The notes under the pieces were generated by a model. It was given only the letters and a program-made list of their open reading frames with translations, ran no database searches and was not told the DNA's origin. The translations under genes and the position numbers were made by a program. A stretch of DNA of 28,167 nucleotides from a virus. Below, piece by piece: positions 7,849 through 15,510 of the stretch. The stretch is from IMG/VR virus record IMGVR_UViG_3300046465_000212, positions 1-28,167 of that record, one strand, 5' to 3'. Numbering within the stretch: the stretch's first letter is position 1; every line of letters starts with the position of its first letter.

Positions 7849-8459
7849 AAACTGAATTAACACAAAACGGGCCGGGTGAAGTCGGCATGACATTTCAAGC
7901 TGAATTACCTTTTGAAGAGTGGCGGGAAATCGGGCAACGATTTGGAGAAGCCACGAAGCGGTTTAGTTGGGCATTGGGTGACTGGCTTGTCTATGGCGGC
8001 ACCAACTTCAAAAAACGCATTTCATCAGAGATGTTTGAAGAAGCCGAGAAAACTACTGGAGTCGATAGGGCATCATTGTTGGCCTTGGCTACTGTCTGCC
8101 GAAGAATTCCAATGGACAAGCGAATTGCTCACCTTAGTTTTGAACATCACCAAGCAGTTGCATCAATTGCTAATGAAGAGTCACGTTTTGGCTGGCTTCA
8201 ATTCCTTGCTGGAAAAGAATCACAGCCGTCAAAGAAGATTCTAAAGCTTTCAATTTCTTGCTCACCTAAAGAGCCAAGGTTAATAACAAAAGAAGAGTAT
8301 GAAGGTCGAAAACGCAAGTTTGGCTCTGATAATTACATTGTCCACCTTACCCGGTTGCTTTCCGTATTAAGAAAGACACTACCAGCAATGGACGAAGATG
8401 AACGTGCAGCACTACGGGCTGACACAAAGGATTTGAAGCGATTGCTTGAGCTACTTTAA
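7845..8459 (+). CDS. LmbU-like transcriptional regulator (204 aa), plus-strand cassette gene 2
   Basis: The pattern FEEWREIGQRFGEA, then FSWALGDWLVYGG, then TTGVDRASLLALATVCRRI, then HLSFEHHQAVASI matches the conserved core of LmbU-type regulators and related plasmid and phage proteins (W..IG..LG....W..GDW..YG...tG.....L.....v....R...LSF.HH..VA). Those are DNA-binding regulators, best known from lincomycin biosynthesis control. The C-terminal third is basic, then helical (TRLLSVLRKTLPAMDEDERA). It is coupled to the helix-turn-helix gene by ATGA. Its stop codon interlocks with the stop of the FII-like gene on the other strand (shared TTAA). Assignment is from memory of the family pattern. Confidence 0.7.
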   Translation: MKTELTQNGPGEVGMTFQAELPFEEWREIGQRFGEATKRFSWALGDWLVYGGTNFKKRISSEMFEEAEKTTGVDRASLLALATVCRRIPMDKRIAHLSFEHHQAVASIANEESRFGWLQFLAGKESQPSKKILKLSISCSPKEPRLITKEEYEGRKRKFGSDNYIVHLTRLLSVLRKTLPAMDEDERAALRADTKDLKRLLELL

Positions 8460-8770
8460 CGCTTAGACGGGCGGCAGCTTATTTCACCAACTAATGCGCC
8501 GGGTTGTGTTCCAACTCTTGAAACTCTGAAGTTTCTTGAGCGGAATGACACGGGCTTTCCAAGGCTTGGAATCTGGGTAAGGTCAGAAAGTAAGACTTTC
8601 ACTTCAATGTCACCTTCGTCAGCAAAGCCGCCTTCCATTAGCTCCCGGGCGAACTGAGACTCTGACACAATTGCTGTAACAGTCTCGCCGTCAATGGTAA
8701 TGCTTACACCGTAATCGGCACGGTGCTGCACAAACGCATCTTTGATGCTGTTAGCTATCGCTGTCTGCAT
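8456..8770 (-). CDS. Head-tail connector, FII-like (104 aa)
   Basis: A 104-residue protein that begins MQTAIANSIKDAFVQHRADY, with an amphipathic first helix, then beta strands ending RVSRVGTQPGALVGEISCRP. Length and strand pattern fit the FII-type head-tail joining proteins that close the portal and receive the tail. In lambda, FI and FII follow the capsid gene, as here. The start lies 20 nt inside the FI-like gene. The tail-to-tail overlap with the plus-strand regulator leaves no room for a terminator between them. Confidence 0.7.
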   Translation of the reverse strand: MQTAIANSIKDAFVQHRADYGVSITIDGETVTAIVSESQFARELMEGGFADEGDIEVKVLLSDLTQIPSLGKPVSFRSRNFRVSRVGTQPGALVGEISCRPSKR

Positions 8771-8981
8771 CTACCTTTTTGGCTGCTTTCTTGGCTGCTT
8801 TTTTAGCAACTTTCTTTTTTGGCTCGGCTTTTGGCTTTGGCTCTGCCTTTGGTGCGATAATTGCTCTGCCACTAACAAGCAATTGAGCGGCTGCACCATT
8901 TTCTACATTTTCAAGAATTGCTCCTGCTTCGACAGGCTCACCTTTAACAAAGCAAGCTTCGATGATTTCAAGATTCTTCAT
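8751..8981 (-). CDS. Small head gene with Lys/Ala-rich tail, FI position (76 aa)
   Basis: The ATG at 8981 is preferred over an upstream TTG. Residues 1-43 (starting MKNLEIIEACFVKGEPVEAG, ending LVSGRAII) match a small domain often encoded right after phage capsid genes (A....G..V..G.......A..LV..GRA). The rest is a low-complexity tail: AEPKPKAEPKKK, then VAKKAAKKAAKK, then a short acidic end DADSDS. The tail resembles histone H1 repeats and could bind packaged DNA or drive disorder. It sits where lambda has FI, which aids packaging; homology to FI is not shown. It lies just after the intrinsic terminator. Confidence 0.7.
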   Translation of the reverse strand: MKNLEIIEACFVKGEPVEAGAILENVENGAAAQLLVSGRAIIAPKAEPKPKAEPKKKVAKKAAKKAAKKVDADSDS

Positions 8982-8998
8982 GTTCTTTCCCAAAAGTC

Positions 8999-9033
8999 AA
9001 AAAAGGACGGTAAGGATTAACCCTACCGTCCTT
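8999..9033 (-). terminator. Intrinsic terminator after the capsid gene
   Basis: Minus-strand RNA forms a perfect 10-bp stem (9033-9024 with 9012-9003, AAGGACGGTA / TACCGTCCTT) with an inner GG/CC, a short loop, and then six U. It lies between the capsid gene and the FI-like gene, so it could reduce transcription of downstream connector and tail genes relative to capsid. On the plus strand there is no U run at the matching place. Confidence 0.85.
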
Positions 9034-9058
9034 GCGATTGTTATTGCGCTCTGGTTAA

Positions 9059-10945
9059 TTATGCACCCAGTGCGTCAAGCATTGCTGCGAACGACTTAGG
9101 ACGGCGAACACCACCATCATAGTAGGTGTTAGCAACCAAGGTGTGCAATCCAGTCTTGGCGTTAGCACTGTCGCGGAGAAGCTCAAGGTTGAGTCCACCC
9201 CAGTAGCCAATCACATAGTCAGCAAAGTTACCGAAGAAGATTGCAGATGCAACTGATGAACTTCCTTTGGTCAATGTGCGGCTAACAGCGTTGGTGAACT
9301 CAGCGCGGTATCCGTTGATGACACCCGGGCTTCCATCAGAGATGATGAAGTTGCCTTCAACTCCAGAAGTCTGCTTGCTGGTCTGCTTGAGTTTCGCACG
9401 GATTTGGCCGTTTGTAACATAAGCGAGTCCACCTTGCAGAGCATTCTGAGCGTCAACCTTCTCTTCAAGAGCAACGATGTCAGCATAGTCAGGAGCGGCT
9501 CCGTTAGTTCCACCAACAACAGAACCAATTCCAGAAGCTCCAGCAACGCCGTTTGCTTCGTTGGTTCCACCGCCGTGGAAGAATGCCTTCTCTTGAGTCT
9601 CAAGCATCTGAGCAGTCAGGTGTCCGCGAAGCATTGCTTCAATTGCGGAAGACGACTGGCTCAAAAGCTGGTCACTGATGTCGATGAATGCAGGAAGTCG
9701 CTTGGGAGTAAGGCTCAACTGTGAAGTGGTTGGGCTAACTTCGTCGGCTGCTGCGTTCTCGGCTTTTTTAGCGGCTGCTGTTCCGGCTGCAAGAATCGGA
9801 ATGTCAAGGTTGCCAGAAAGTCCGGTGAGAACCGTAGCACCAAGCTGATTCATTACTGATGAAGCAAAGAAGTCATCAAGAAGACCAGCTTTGTCAGTTG
9901 CGATTGTGTTACCGCCTTGGTTGGCAGTTCCTGCGGTCATGTCACGCTTGTTGACGTAGAACGAAGGAAGCATGATGCCACGAGACTGACCGATGCCAGC
10001 GTTCTTAGCTTCACGAATTCCTTCTTCAACAATCTCACGCTCGGCACCGTCCAGCTTTGCACCAGAGTAGTGAGCGCGAAGAGCGGTTCCAAGGTCGAAA
10101 CGGCCAAGGTCACGCTTTTCAGACTTGGAAAGGTCGGCTGGGACAAACTCAGCTTTCTTTTCGCAAACTTTGTCGAATGCAGCCTGACGGAAATCGTCAG
10201 CAGATACGCCTTCAGCAACAGCTTTGCTTACATCAAGGCTGATGCCGCGCTCTTTAGCTTGCTCGGCTACTGCTTGGATGTTTGCAATGCGGCTGCGCTC
10301 GGCAGAAACAGCACTGTGACGCTCTGCGTTGATGTCAACACGGGGAGCTTCGTTGATAACCTCCACGGAGCGTTGCTCAGGAGCCGATGGGATGTCTTTA
10401 TTTTCGGACATATTTTCAGTTTTTAAATTTTGGTTTTCCGTTGTTTTGTTTTCCATTCCCCTGCCAACTCCCACGGAGTCGTCGGCTGGAATGCTCACCA
10501 AGCTGAGTTCATATGGCTCCCAATCAGTTGCCCGGATAGACTCCCGTCCCCCGTCCATCTTTTCAGAATCCATTTCGTGGATTCGATAGCCGACAGAAAC
10601 CAATCGCCGAATGCCATCTTTCACGTCTTGGAAAATCTCTTCGGCTCTTGCCGATTTTGAAAACTTAACGACTGCACGTCCTTTTTTGTCGTCGTCAATC
10701 CATGCTCTCTCTACAACGCCAATCTGGTCGTTGCGGTTGTGTTCCATAAGGAAAGCCCCGCCGTTGTTTAGACGGTCAAGGCGAACGCTTTCAGAGCGGT
10801 GGTCTAGCACTTCAGTACCGTATCCACGCTCTACTTCGGCTTCAGAAGAAAACGCAATTTCAATCGTGCGGTCGTCTTCGTTGATTGCCCGTTGATTTAA
10901 CTCAAACGAGCGGTGTGACAGTTCTTCAACCTTCTTCTGGCTCAT
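9059..10945 (-). CDS. Fused HK97-type prohead protease and major capsid protein (628 aa)
   Basis: One frame covers two proteins. Residues 15-165 are a U35-type HK97 prohead protease: AFLMEHNRNDQIG (His69), RRLVSVGYRI (Ser117) and YELSLVSIPADD (Glu146) supply the usual His-Ser-Glu set. Residues about 180-280 are a charged, helical delta/scaffold-like segment (AERSRIANIQAVAEQAKERG). Residues about 290-628 are an HK97-fold capsid protein, with FFASSVMNQLGATVLTGLSG, DISDQLLSQSS and a C-terminal VANTYYDGGVRRP stretch. The protease would cut itself and the scaffold away during shell maturation. ATG 10945 is preferred over an upstream TTG; it overlaps the portal gene by 20 nt. No stop separates the two parts. 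This single gene stands where many phages have C and E. Confidence 0.92.
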   Translation of the reverse strand: MSQKKVEELSHRSFELNQRAINEDDRTIEIAFSSEAEVERGYGTEVLDHRSESVRLDRLNNGGAFLMEHNRNDQIGVVERAWIDDDKKGRAVVKFSKSARAEEIFQDVKDGIRRLVSVGYRIHEMDSEKMDGGRESIRATDWEPYELSLVSIPADDSVGVGRGMENKTTENQNLKTENMSENKDIPSAPEQRSVEVINEAPRVDINAERHSAVSAERSRIANIQAVAEQAKERGISLDVSKAVAEGVSADDFRQAAFDKVCEKKAEFVPADLSKSEKRDLGRFDLGTALRAHYSGAKLDGAEREIVEEGIREAKNAGIGQSRGIMLPSFYVNKRDMTAGTANQGGNTIATDKAGLLDDFFASSVMNQLGATVLTGLSGNLDIPILAAGTAAAKKAENAAADEVSPTTSQLSLTPKRLPAFIDISDQLLSQSSSAIEAMLRGHLTAQMLETQEKAFFHGGGTNEANGVAGASGIGSVVGGTNGAAPDYADIVALEEKVDAQNALQGGLAYVTNGQIRAKLKQTSKQTSGVEGNFIISDGSPGVINGYRAEFTNAVSRTLTKGSSSVASAIFFGNFADYVIGYWGGLNLELLRDSANAKTGLHTLVANTYYDGGVRRPKSFAAMLDALGA

Positions 10946-12365
10946 CGACAATCTCAGAATTGTCAATTTGGTCAGGGTCTAATTTTAAGCCATAACTTGC
11001 AGCAAGCTCTTCGTCTTCTTTAACTTTGGCAAGAACGTCATAGATGTCATCCCCGGCATCAGCAATAATGTCACGAAGTGGCCTGATGCGGTTACGCATT
11101 GCAAGGACAGCGGCTTCCATGTCTTTCTTGGGGTCAACCCAAGCCCATCGGCGTCCCCGGAATTCTGGAGCGTTGAATTTGAAAAACTTGTCGAAAGGTA
11201 AACCAAGGCGGCCAGAAAGAAGCTCAACTTCAAGCCATGCTTCAAAAACTGGCTCAAGAACGTGGTCAATCATCATGCGCTGCACTGCCTTCCAGACTTC
11301 ACGCTCTTCAATTAACCCGGCTCGGATGCTTGAGTAGTTTACTCCTTCCAAGTCATTACTAAGAGCGTTGTAACTAATGCCAAGAGAAGTAGCGACTCCA
11401 CGAAGGCAAGATTTGACGAAATCTCCATAACCAGAATTTGGGTGGTTGGTGTCCCAGCTTTTGAAATCTACACCAGCAGGAAGTTCTTCGATTGTTCCGG
11501 GTGATGAATCAACAGGAAGATTTCCGTCATCATCAATCTCACCCGTCCACCCGTCTGGTGTTGCTTTAGTGAAAAAGCCCATTTTAGCGGCCCCGGTTCT
11601 AGCTGCAACAAGTTCGGCTTCTGCATAGCCGTCTAACATCTTGAGCCTGTTCATTGAACTAACAAGCCAAGGAATGCCACGGCTTTGCTCTGGTCTCTCC
11701 GTCTTGAACGGGTGAATGATTTCTTCGGCTGGGACTCGGATTCTTCGCTTAAAATCAGCGTTGAATTGTGAGTCACCCGGATGGTTACCAAGCAAGTGGT
11801 AAGCCACTGGGCGGCGGTATGAATCAAACTCAACGCCAAAACGGATTTCGTTGCCGTTATCAGCCCGGGCGTTGTAACTATCATCTAGAAGGTCGGCTTC
11901 AAGAATCTGCAAGCATAACCCGGTGCTTTTCTTAATCATACGAATAAGAACTTCACCATCACGGGCAATGCACCGAAGGATTAAGCGTTGAACGTCAACC
12001 CATGAGTGCCGTCCTGTGACTTCACAGTTGCCAACCTTGCTCCACTGTTTCCAAGCCCGCTCAATTATATTGTTTGCGATTTCGTCAAGCTGTCCACTCG
12101 GCTCTTTAGCTCTTACCTGTAAAGACACACCCTTTTCGCCGAGCGTGTTGTTTTCTAGGCTACGCAAAAAACCTTTTACCCATTCATTATTTCGCTCAAG
12201 GTCACGCGAGCGGTCACGAAGAATTGGAAGCTGGCCTTTAAGCTCACCATCTTGCGATAGGCAGGCAGTAATCCAGTCGAGCGTCAGACGGCTTGACTGG
12301 GTTGCGTTAAATCTGCGAACGGCTGTTTTGGGCGATGAGAATTTGCGCTTTAGATATTGAATCAT
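10926..12365 (-). CDS. Portal protein, lambda gpB type (479 aa)
   Basis: The start is set at ATG 12365, which shares ATGA with the stop of the gpW-like gene. The N-terminus is MIQYLKRKF. The middle contains RDLERNNEWVKGFLRSLENN and DGEVLIRMIKKSTGLCLQ, the pattern of lambda-family portals (Phage_portal_2), then IPWLVSSMNRLKMLDGYAEA and a GVNYSSIRAGLIEER loop that is strongly conserved in these portals. Twelve copies form the ring at one vertex that carries the packaging motor and later the tail. Lambda gpB is 533 aa; this one is shorter at the C-terminus, which ends with an acidic SEIVDEPEEG-like tail (NSEIVDEPEEG). It overlaps the protease-capsid gene by 20 nt. Confidence 0.93.
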   Translation of the reverse strand: MIQYLKRKFSSPKTAVRRFNATQSSRLTLDWITACLSQDGELKGQLPILRDRSRDLERNNEWVKGFLRSLENNTLGEKGVSLQVRAKEPSGQLDEIANNIIERAWKQWSKVGNCEVTGRHSWVDVQRLILRCIARDGEVLIRMIKKSTGLCLQILEADLLDDSYNARADNGNEIRFGVEFDSYRRPVAYHLLGNHPGDSQFNADFKRRIRVPAEEIIHPFKTERPEQSRGIPWLVSSMNRLKMLDGYAEAELVAARTGAAKMGFFTKATPDGWTGEIDDDGNLPVDSSPGTIEELPAGVDFKSWDTNHPNSGYGDFVKSCLRGVATSLGISYNALSNDLEGVNYSSIRAGLIEEREVWKAVQRMMIDHVLEPVFEAWLEVELLSGRLGLPFDKFFKFNAPEFRGRRWAWVDPKKDMEAAVLAMRNRIRPLRDIIADAGDDIYDVLAKVKEDEELAASYGLKLDPDQIDNSEIVDEPEEG

Positions 12366-12604
12366 CTGAATTGAATTTTCAAAGTTTTTCGGTGACGGTT
12401 GACTGATGCCTTTAATGTTTCCGCTTCTTGTCTCCAACGGTCACGGCTCTTTTCCAAATCAGCGATGCTTGCGAGTGTCAAAGATTGGTCGCCAAAACTT
12501 GTAGCACTAGCCGTCTTTTCATAAAGAGTTCCAAGAGTAGTTTCTATCTTGGTAATCATCGCCAACGCTGATGTCAGCTTTTCTTCGTCAGTTTTGTCGG
12601 CCAT
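12362..12604 (-). CDS. Head-tail joining protein, gpW-like (80 aa)
   Basis: An 80-residue protein between terminase and portal genes, the W position in lambda. The order helix (EEKLTSALAMITKIETTLGT), short strand pair, then helix (ADLEKSRDRWRQEAETLKAS) and basic end (RHRKTLKIQFR) fits the gpW fold, which plugs under the portal after packaging. The ATGA overlap with portal supports coupled translation. The leader has a TTTGACATTAGTCAAA inverted element and no Shine-Dalgarno sequence. Confidence 0.75.
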   Translation of the reverse strand: MADKTDEEKLTSALAMITKIETTLGTLYEKTASATSFGDQSLTLASIADLEKSRDRWRQEAETLKASVNRHRKTLKIQFR

Positions 12605-12627
12605 TGAATTTTGACTAATGTCAAACT

Positions 12628-14454
12628 CTACCAGTCATTCACCCAGCCGCCTTTCTTTTTGCGGGCATTCTTTTTTGGTTTTGCGGCTTTTTTCTTTGGC
12701 GGGTCTTGGATGCTTTGCTTGAGTTTGTCCCAGTTCACGCGCATCAATGACAGCGCGGCGGTTGCATAGACTCGGATGTCTAAAGCTTCGTTTCTTGCTT
12801 TGCTTGGATTCTCAAAACGTGTGTATGGCACGCCATTTTTGTAGCGGGTCACCTTTGTTTCACTAACAAGCTGCCGAAACCAATCTTCTGGTCGGTCGTT
12901 GGGGAAGTGCATAAATCCACTACCCTTTTCGCCAAGCGAAAGTCTAGAGTAAGTCAATTCCTTTGCCGTGTCAGTTCCAACGCTAAACAATGCGGCTCTC
13001 TCTGCTCCCCTTCTTGTCGGTCTGCCAACTAACGGCACACCCGGGCCACCCATACCTTTGCAAGCGTAAACTCTTCGGCCTTCTCTTGGTTTGGTAAATG
13101 AGTAAACGGCTTTTGTTTTGTGTCCTGAGTCGATAAACGTGCAAGTGATTGGTAGCTCCACACCGCTCGGGTGTGTAAACTTCTTTTGCAGAATCTCATC
13201 AAGTGCGGCTTGTGTGTCCGGTGAGTTGAAATCACCCATCACGTTGTAGTGGTCAATGCTCCAAGACTCTTCTCCTTCACCCCAGCCGACAATCTCGACT
13301 TCAAAACGGTCTCCTTGGATGTCAACGCCAGCAGTTAAAATAAGAGCGTCTTTCGGAAAATCACCCCAATCTTCCCGGCGTTGCATTAACGGCTCCCATG
13401 CCACACTTTCGCCTTCATCTTCCCAAGTTTCAGCTAAAAACGTGTTTATCCACGTCCTAAGCGTCTCTTTTCCTGATTTTTTGGCTCTGATATTGTCGGC
13501 AGCCATCTGGTGCAATCGCGATTTATAACCCTTTTTGTGCCGAAAAAGTGATGCAATTCCGGGCAAATGATAGCCCCGGCTTGTGCGTTCCGGGTAGCTT
13601 GGCACCCATTTCCCTGCTTTGACCATCTCAATCCGCTGCTCGTCGGTCAGCTTTGCCTTGCAATCTTCACATTGAAGCCACGCATCACTGCCGTCTTCCG
13701 ATTCCCATTGCACGTTTACCCATTTAAGGCTTTGAGAGTAGCCGCATTCTGGGCAATCAACGTGAAATCTTCGCTGGTCACTTGACTCAAACTCAGTCTC
13801 AACTCTACTCCGGCCTTTAACTGTTGGCGTTGATGTCATTACGATTACAGCGTTCCAGAAAGTCTCTGTTCGCCTTATCGCCAAGCTTGACGGGTCACCT
13901 TCACTTCCTGCTGTTACTGGGTAGCGGTCAACTTCGTCAAGTAACACAACCCGCCTTGGACGTGATGCCAAGCCAGCCGGGGCATTAGCTCCGGCAATAG
14001 CCAAGTTGCCGCCCGGGAAGGTTTTGTGCAAAATTGTGTTGCCGCTAGTTCGTGATTTCACATCGGCAATCTTGTCCTTGATGCGCGGCGTATCCCGGCA
14101 CATCGGTGCAAGTCGCTCTTTGCTCCACGCTTCACCCATCTCAATCGTCGGCTGTACCATCAGCATCGGTGACGGCTCGACATCGACAAAATATCCAATC
14201 ATGTTGTTCAAGACTTCAGTCTTTCCTAGTTGCGCCCCCACCATTAGCACAGTCCCAGTTGCTTCAGGGTCGTTAATTGAGTCCATCCATTCGCGAGCGT
14301 ATGGCGTAAGGTCAGAAGAATACTTGCCCGGTTGCCCTGATGACTCAGGCGAAAGAAAGCGGTATTGGTCAGCCCACTCTGAGACTGTTACCCGTGGCGG
14401 CGGTTCGTAAACGGTAAGCCACGATTCAGCGATGTCTTGGATTTGAATGTTCAC
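12628..14454 (-). CDS. Terminase large subunit, GpA family (608 aa)
   Basis: ATP-driven DNA packaging motor and nuclease. The N-terminal half is the ATPase: Walker A GAQLGKTE at 73-80 and Walker B VVLLDEVDR at about 169-177. CPECG and CEDC near residues 235-265 form a zinc ribbon common in GpA terminases. The C-terminal half is the RNase H-like nuclease, with acidic residues in AGVDIQGDRFEVEIVGWG, TFIDSGHK and EALDIRVYA. The tail is very basic (KKKAAKPKKNARKKK). Length is close to lambda gpA (641 aa). The start codon is GTG, overlapping the small subunit stop as GTGA; no ATG lies nearby. GpA-type enzymes usually cut at cos sites. Confidence 0.96.
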   Translation of the reverse strand: MNIQIQDIAESWLTVYEPPPRVTVSEWADQYRFLSPESSGQPGKYSSDLTPYAREWMDSINDPEATGTVLMVGAQLGKTEVLNNMIGYFVDVEPSPMLMVQPTIEMGEAWSKERLAPMCRDTPRIKDKIADVKSRTSGNTILHKTFPGGNLAIAGANAPAGLASRPRRVVLLDEVDRYPVTAGSEGDPSSLAIRRTETFWNAVIVMTSTPTVKGRSRVETEFESSDQRRFHVDCPECGYSQSLKWVNVQWESEDGSDAWLQCEDCKAKLTDEQRIEMVKAGKWVPSYPERTSRGYHLPGIASLFRHKKGYKSRLHQMAADNIRAKKSGKETLRTWINTFLAETWEDEGESVAWEPLMQRREDWGDFPKDALILTAGVDIQGDRFEVEIVGWGEGEESWSIDHYNVMGDFNSPDTQAALDEILQKKFTHPSGVELPITCTFIDSGHKTKAVYSFTKPREGRRVYACKGMGGPGVPLVGRPTRRGAERAALFSVGTDTAKELTYSRLSLGEKGSGFMHFPNDRPEDWFRQLVSETKVTRYKNGVPYTRFENPSKARNEALDIRVYATAALSLMRVNWDKLKQSIQDPPKKKAAKPKKNARKKKGGWVNDW

Positions 14455-14930
14455 TTGTCGCTATAGTCTAAATCTTTAAGGCTTAACAAATCACGCAAGC
14501 ACTTGTCTTTTTCGTCGTCTGTTAACGGCATGTTGAGAATCTTAGTCTTAATTCCGCTCATCACTTGCTCACCTAATCGCTTGACCTTGGCCACTTCGAC
14601 AAGCTCGCCCCGTGTTCGGGCATTGGCCAATTCTAGCTTGTCAGCTTCTTCCTTGGTTCGTCGCAATCGCTCCCGGTCAAAGTCAGTCTCTTCTTCTGTC
14701 TTGCTGCCCCATTGGTTTTTCGGAGCGTTGTGCAAATAAGTGACGTAAGCATTGACGGCATCACACAGAGCGTATTTCCCGCGCTCTTCTTTTTTAAGGA
14801 TTCCTTCTTGTGTCAGTTGAGACAACCTTGCCCCGGTAAGATTAAGAATGTTAGCCAGTTGCGAAGTGGTGGCAATCGGCCCTATTCCCCTACCTATGCC
14901 AAAGCTCTTGGTTTTCTTCTCATCGCTCAT
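14451..14930 (-). CDS. Terminase small subunit, Nu1-like (159 aa)
   Basis: Located directly before the large subunit with a GTGA overlap. Residues 18-50 (ATTSQLANILNLTGARLSQ then LTQEGILKKEERGKYAL) form a winged helix-turn-helix like lambda Nu1 and other phage DNA-packaging subunits, which bind cos and guide the large subunit. Residues 75-130 are a charged coiled coil (DRERLRRTKEEADKLELANA) for self-association and contact with the large subunit. Lambda Nu1 is 181 aa. The ATG follows about 200 nt without a gene, a good place for the DNA site that it binds. Confidence 0.88.
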   Translation of the reverse strand: MSDEKKTKSFGIGRGIGPIATTSQLANILNLTGARLSQLTQEGILKKEERGKYALCDAVNAYVTYLHNAPKNQWGSKTEEETDFDRERLRRTKEEADKLELANARTRGELVEVAKVKRLGEQVMSGIKTKILNMPLTDDEKDKCLRDLLSLKDLDYSDK

Positions 14931-15131
14931 TTTTAAATACTGTTCATGTGGTGGGTAAAATCAAGCGGCATCCAAAAAACTTTTTGGCTACAAAAACAGC
15001 GTAATGCCAAAAGACTAAGAGACGATTCCCAGAGGAAGGACCCGTAAGCCCCTGACTCTCAACGATTAGCATCATCAGCGTTTTGAGGGGTGTTCATTTG
15101 ATTAGTGCTTTGGTCTTAGTTGTAAGTCAGG
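14931..15131 (-). other. Gene-free stretch, candidate cos / packaging start region
   Basis: About 200 nt with no plausible gene, directly before the terminase small subunit. In lambda this place holds cos. Visible features: a GC-rich core around 15030-15055 (minus strand GGGGCTTACGGGTCC) inside AT-rich flanks; an A/T inverted repeat CCAAAAA-AC-TTTTTGG at 14972-14987; and CGATT repeated at 15022 and 15062. The nick positions and cohesive ends cannot be told from sequence alone. A late-gene promoter may also lie here, but no clear -35/-10 pair was found. Confidence 0.45.
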
Positions 15132-15491
15132 TTAGTTTATAGAATCCTTAGCCCAGCCCTTTGCTTCGTAAACCTTGTCTATAAACAGACCAAGCATCAA
15201 TGGCGTAGAAAACCCTTTTCTGCAAAAATAGCGAACCCACGACATTAGTTCCCCTTCACTGTTAATATCGTTTAAATCCACTTCTCTATAAAAACGGTCT
15301 TCATTTTCCGGTGGTTGGTAGGGATTCAAAGGATTTAGAATAATTATTTCTCTCTCCTTATCATGCTGAACCATAATAACTTGCTCTCTTTTAAGGTTTT
15401 CCATCATTTTTACAGATGCGTCAGAATTAAAGTTTAACTCATATGCTCTATCAATAAGGTCATTTATTGGATGTTTTTTTGTGTTTTTCAT
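15132..15491 (-). CDS. Hypothetical early protein (119 aa)
   Basis: A 119-residue protein starting MKNTKKHPINDLIDRAYEL, with a basic N-terminus, a central strand pair (EREIIILNPLNPYQPP) and a helical C-terminus with MSWVRYFCRKGFSTPLML. No membrane span (the LMLGLFI stretch is too short) and no catalytic motif. It is the last gene before the packaging region. The family is not recognised. The ATG has an A-rich leader with no Shine-Dalgarno sequence. Confidence 0.6.
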   Translation of the reverse strand: MKNTKKHPINDLIDRAYELNFNSDASVKMMENLKREQVIMVQHDKEREIIILNPLNPYQPPENEDRFYREVDLNDINSEGELMSWVRYFCRKGFSTPLMLGLFIDKVYEAKGWAKDSIN

Positions 15492-15510
15492 GTTGTTTTT
15501 TTTGAATAAA

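Noticed and set aside
7645-7893. Minus-strand frames opposite the helix-turn-helix gene
   Set aside because: They would continue the minus-strand order, but lack any motif; the plus-strand product has a clear HTH and coupling to a family-like partner.
9404-10895. Several plus-strand open frames over the protease-capsid gene
   Set aside because: Low-complexity Ser/Leu/Arg products without start signals; shadows of the strong minus-strand coding region.
14971-14987. A/T inverted repeat CCAAAAA-AC-TTTTTGG as a terminator
   Set aside because: Weak A-T stem with no following U run on either strand; kept only as a feature of the possible cos region.
15056-15095. 12-codon minus-strand frame (MNTPQNADDANR) in the packaging gap
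   Set aside because: Too short, and no coupling to a neighbour.
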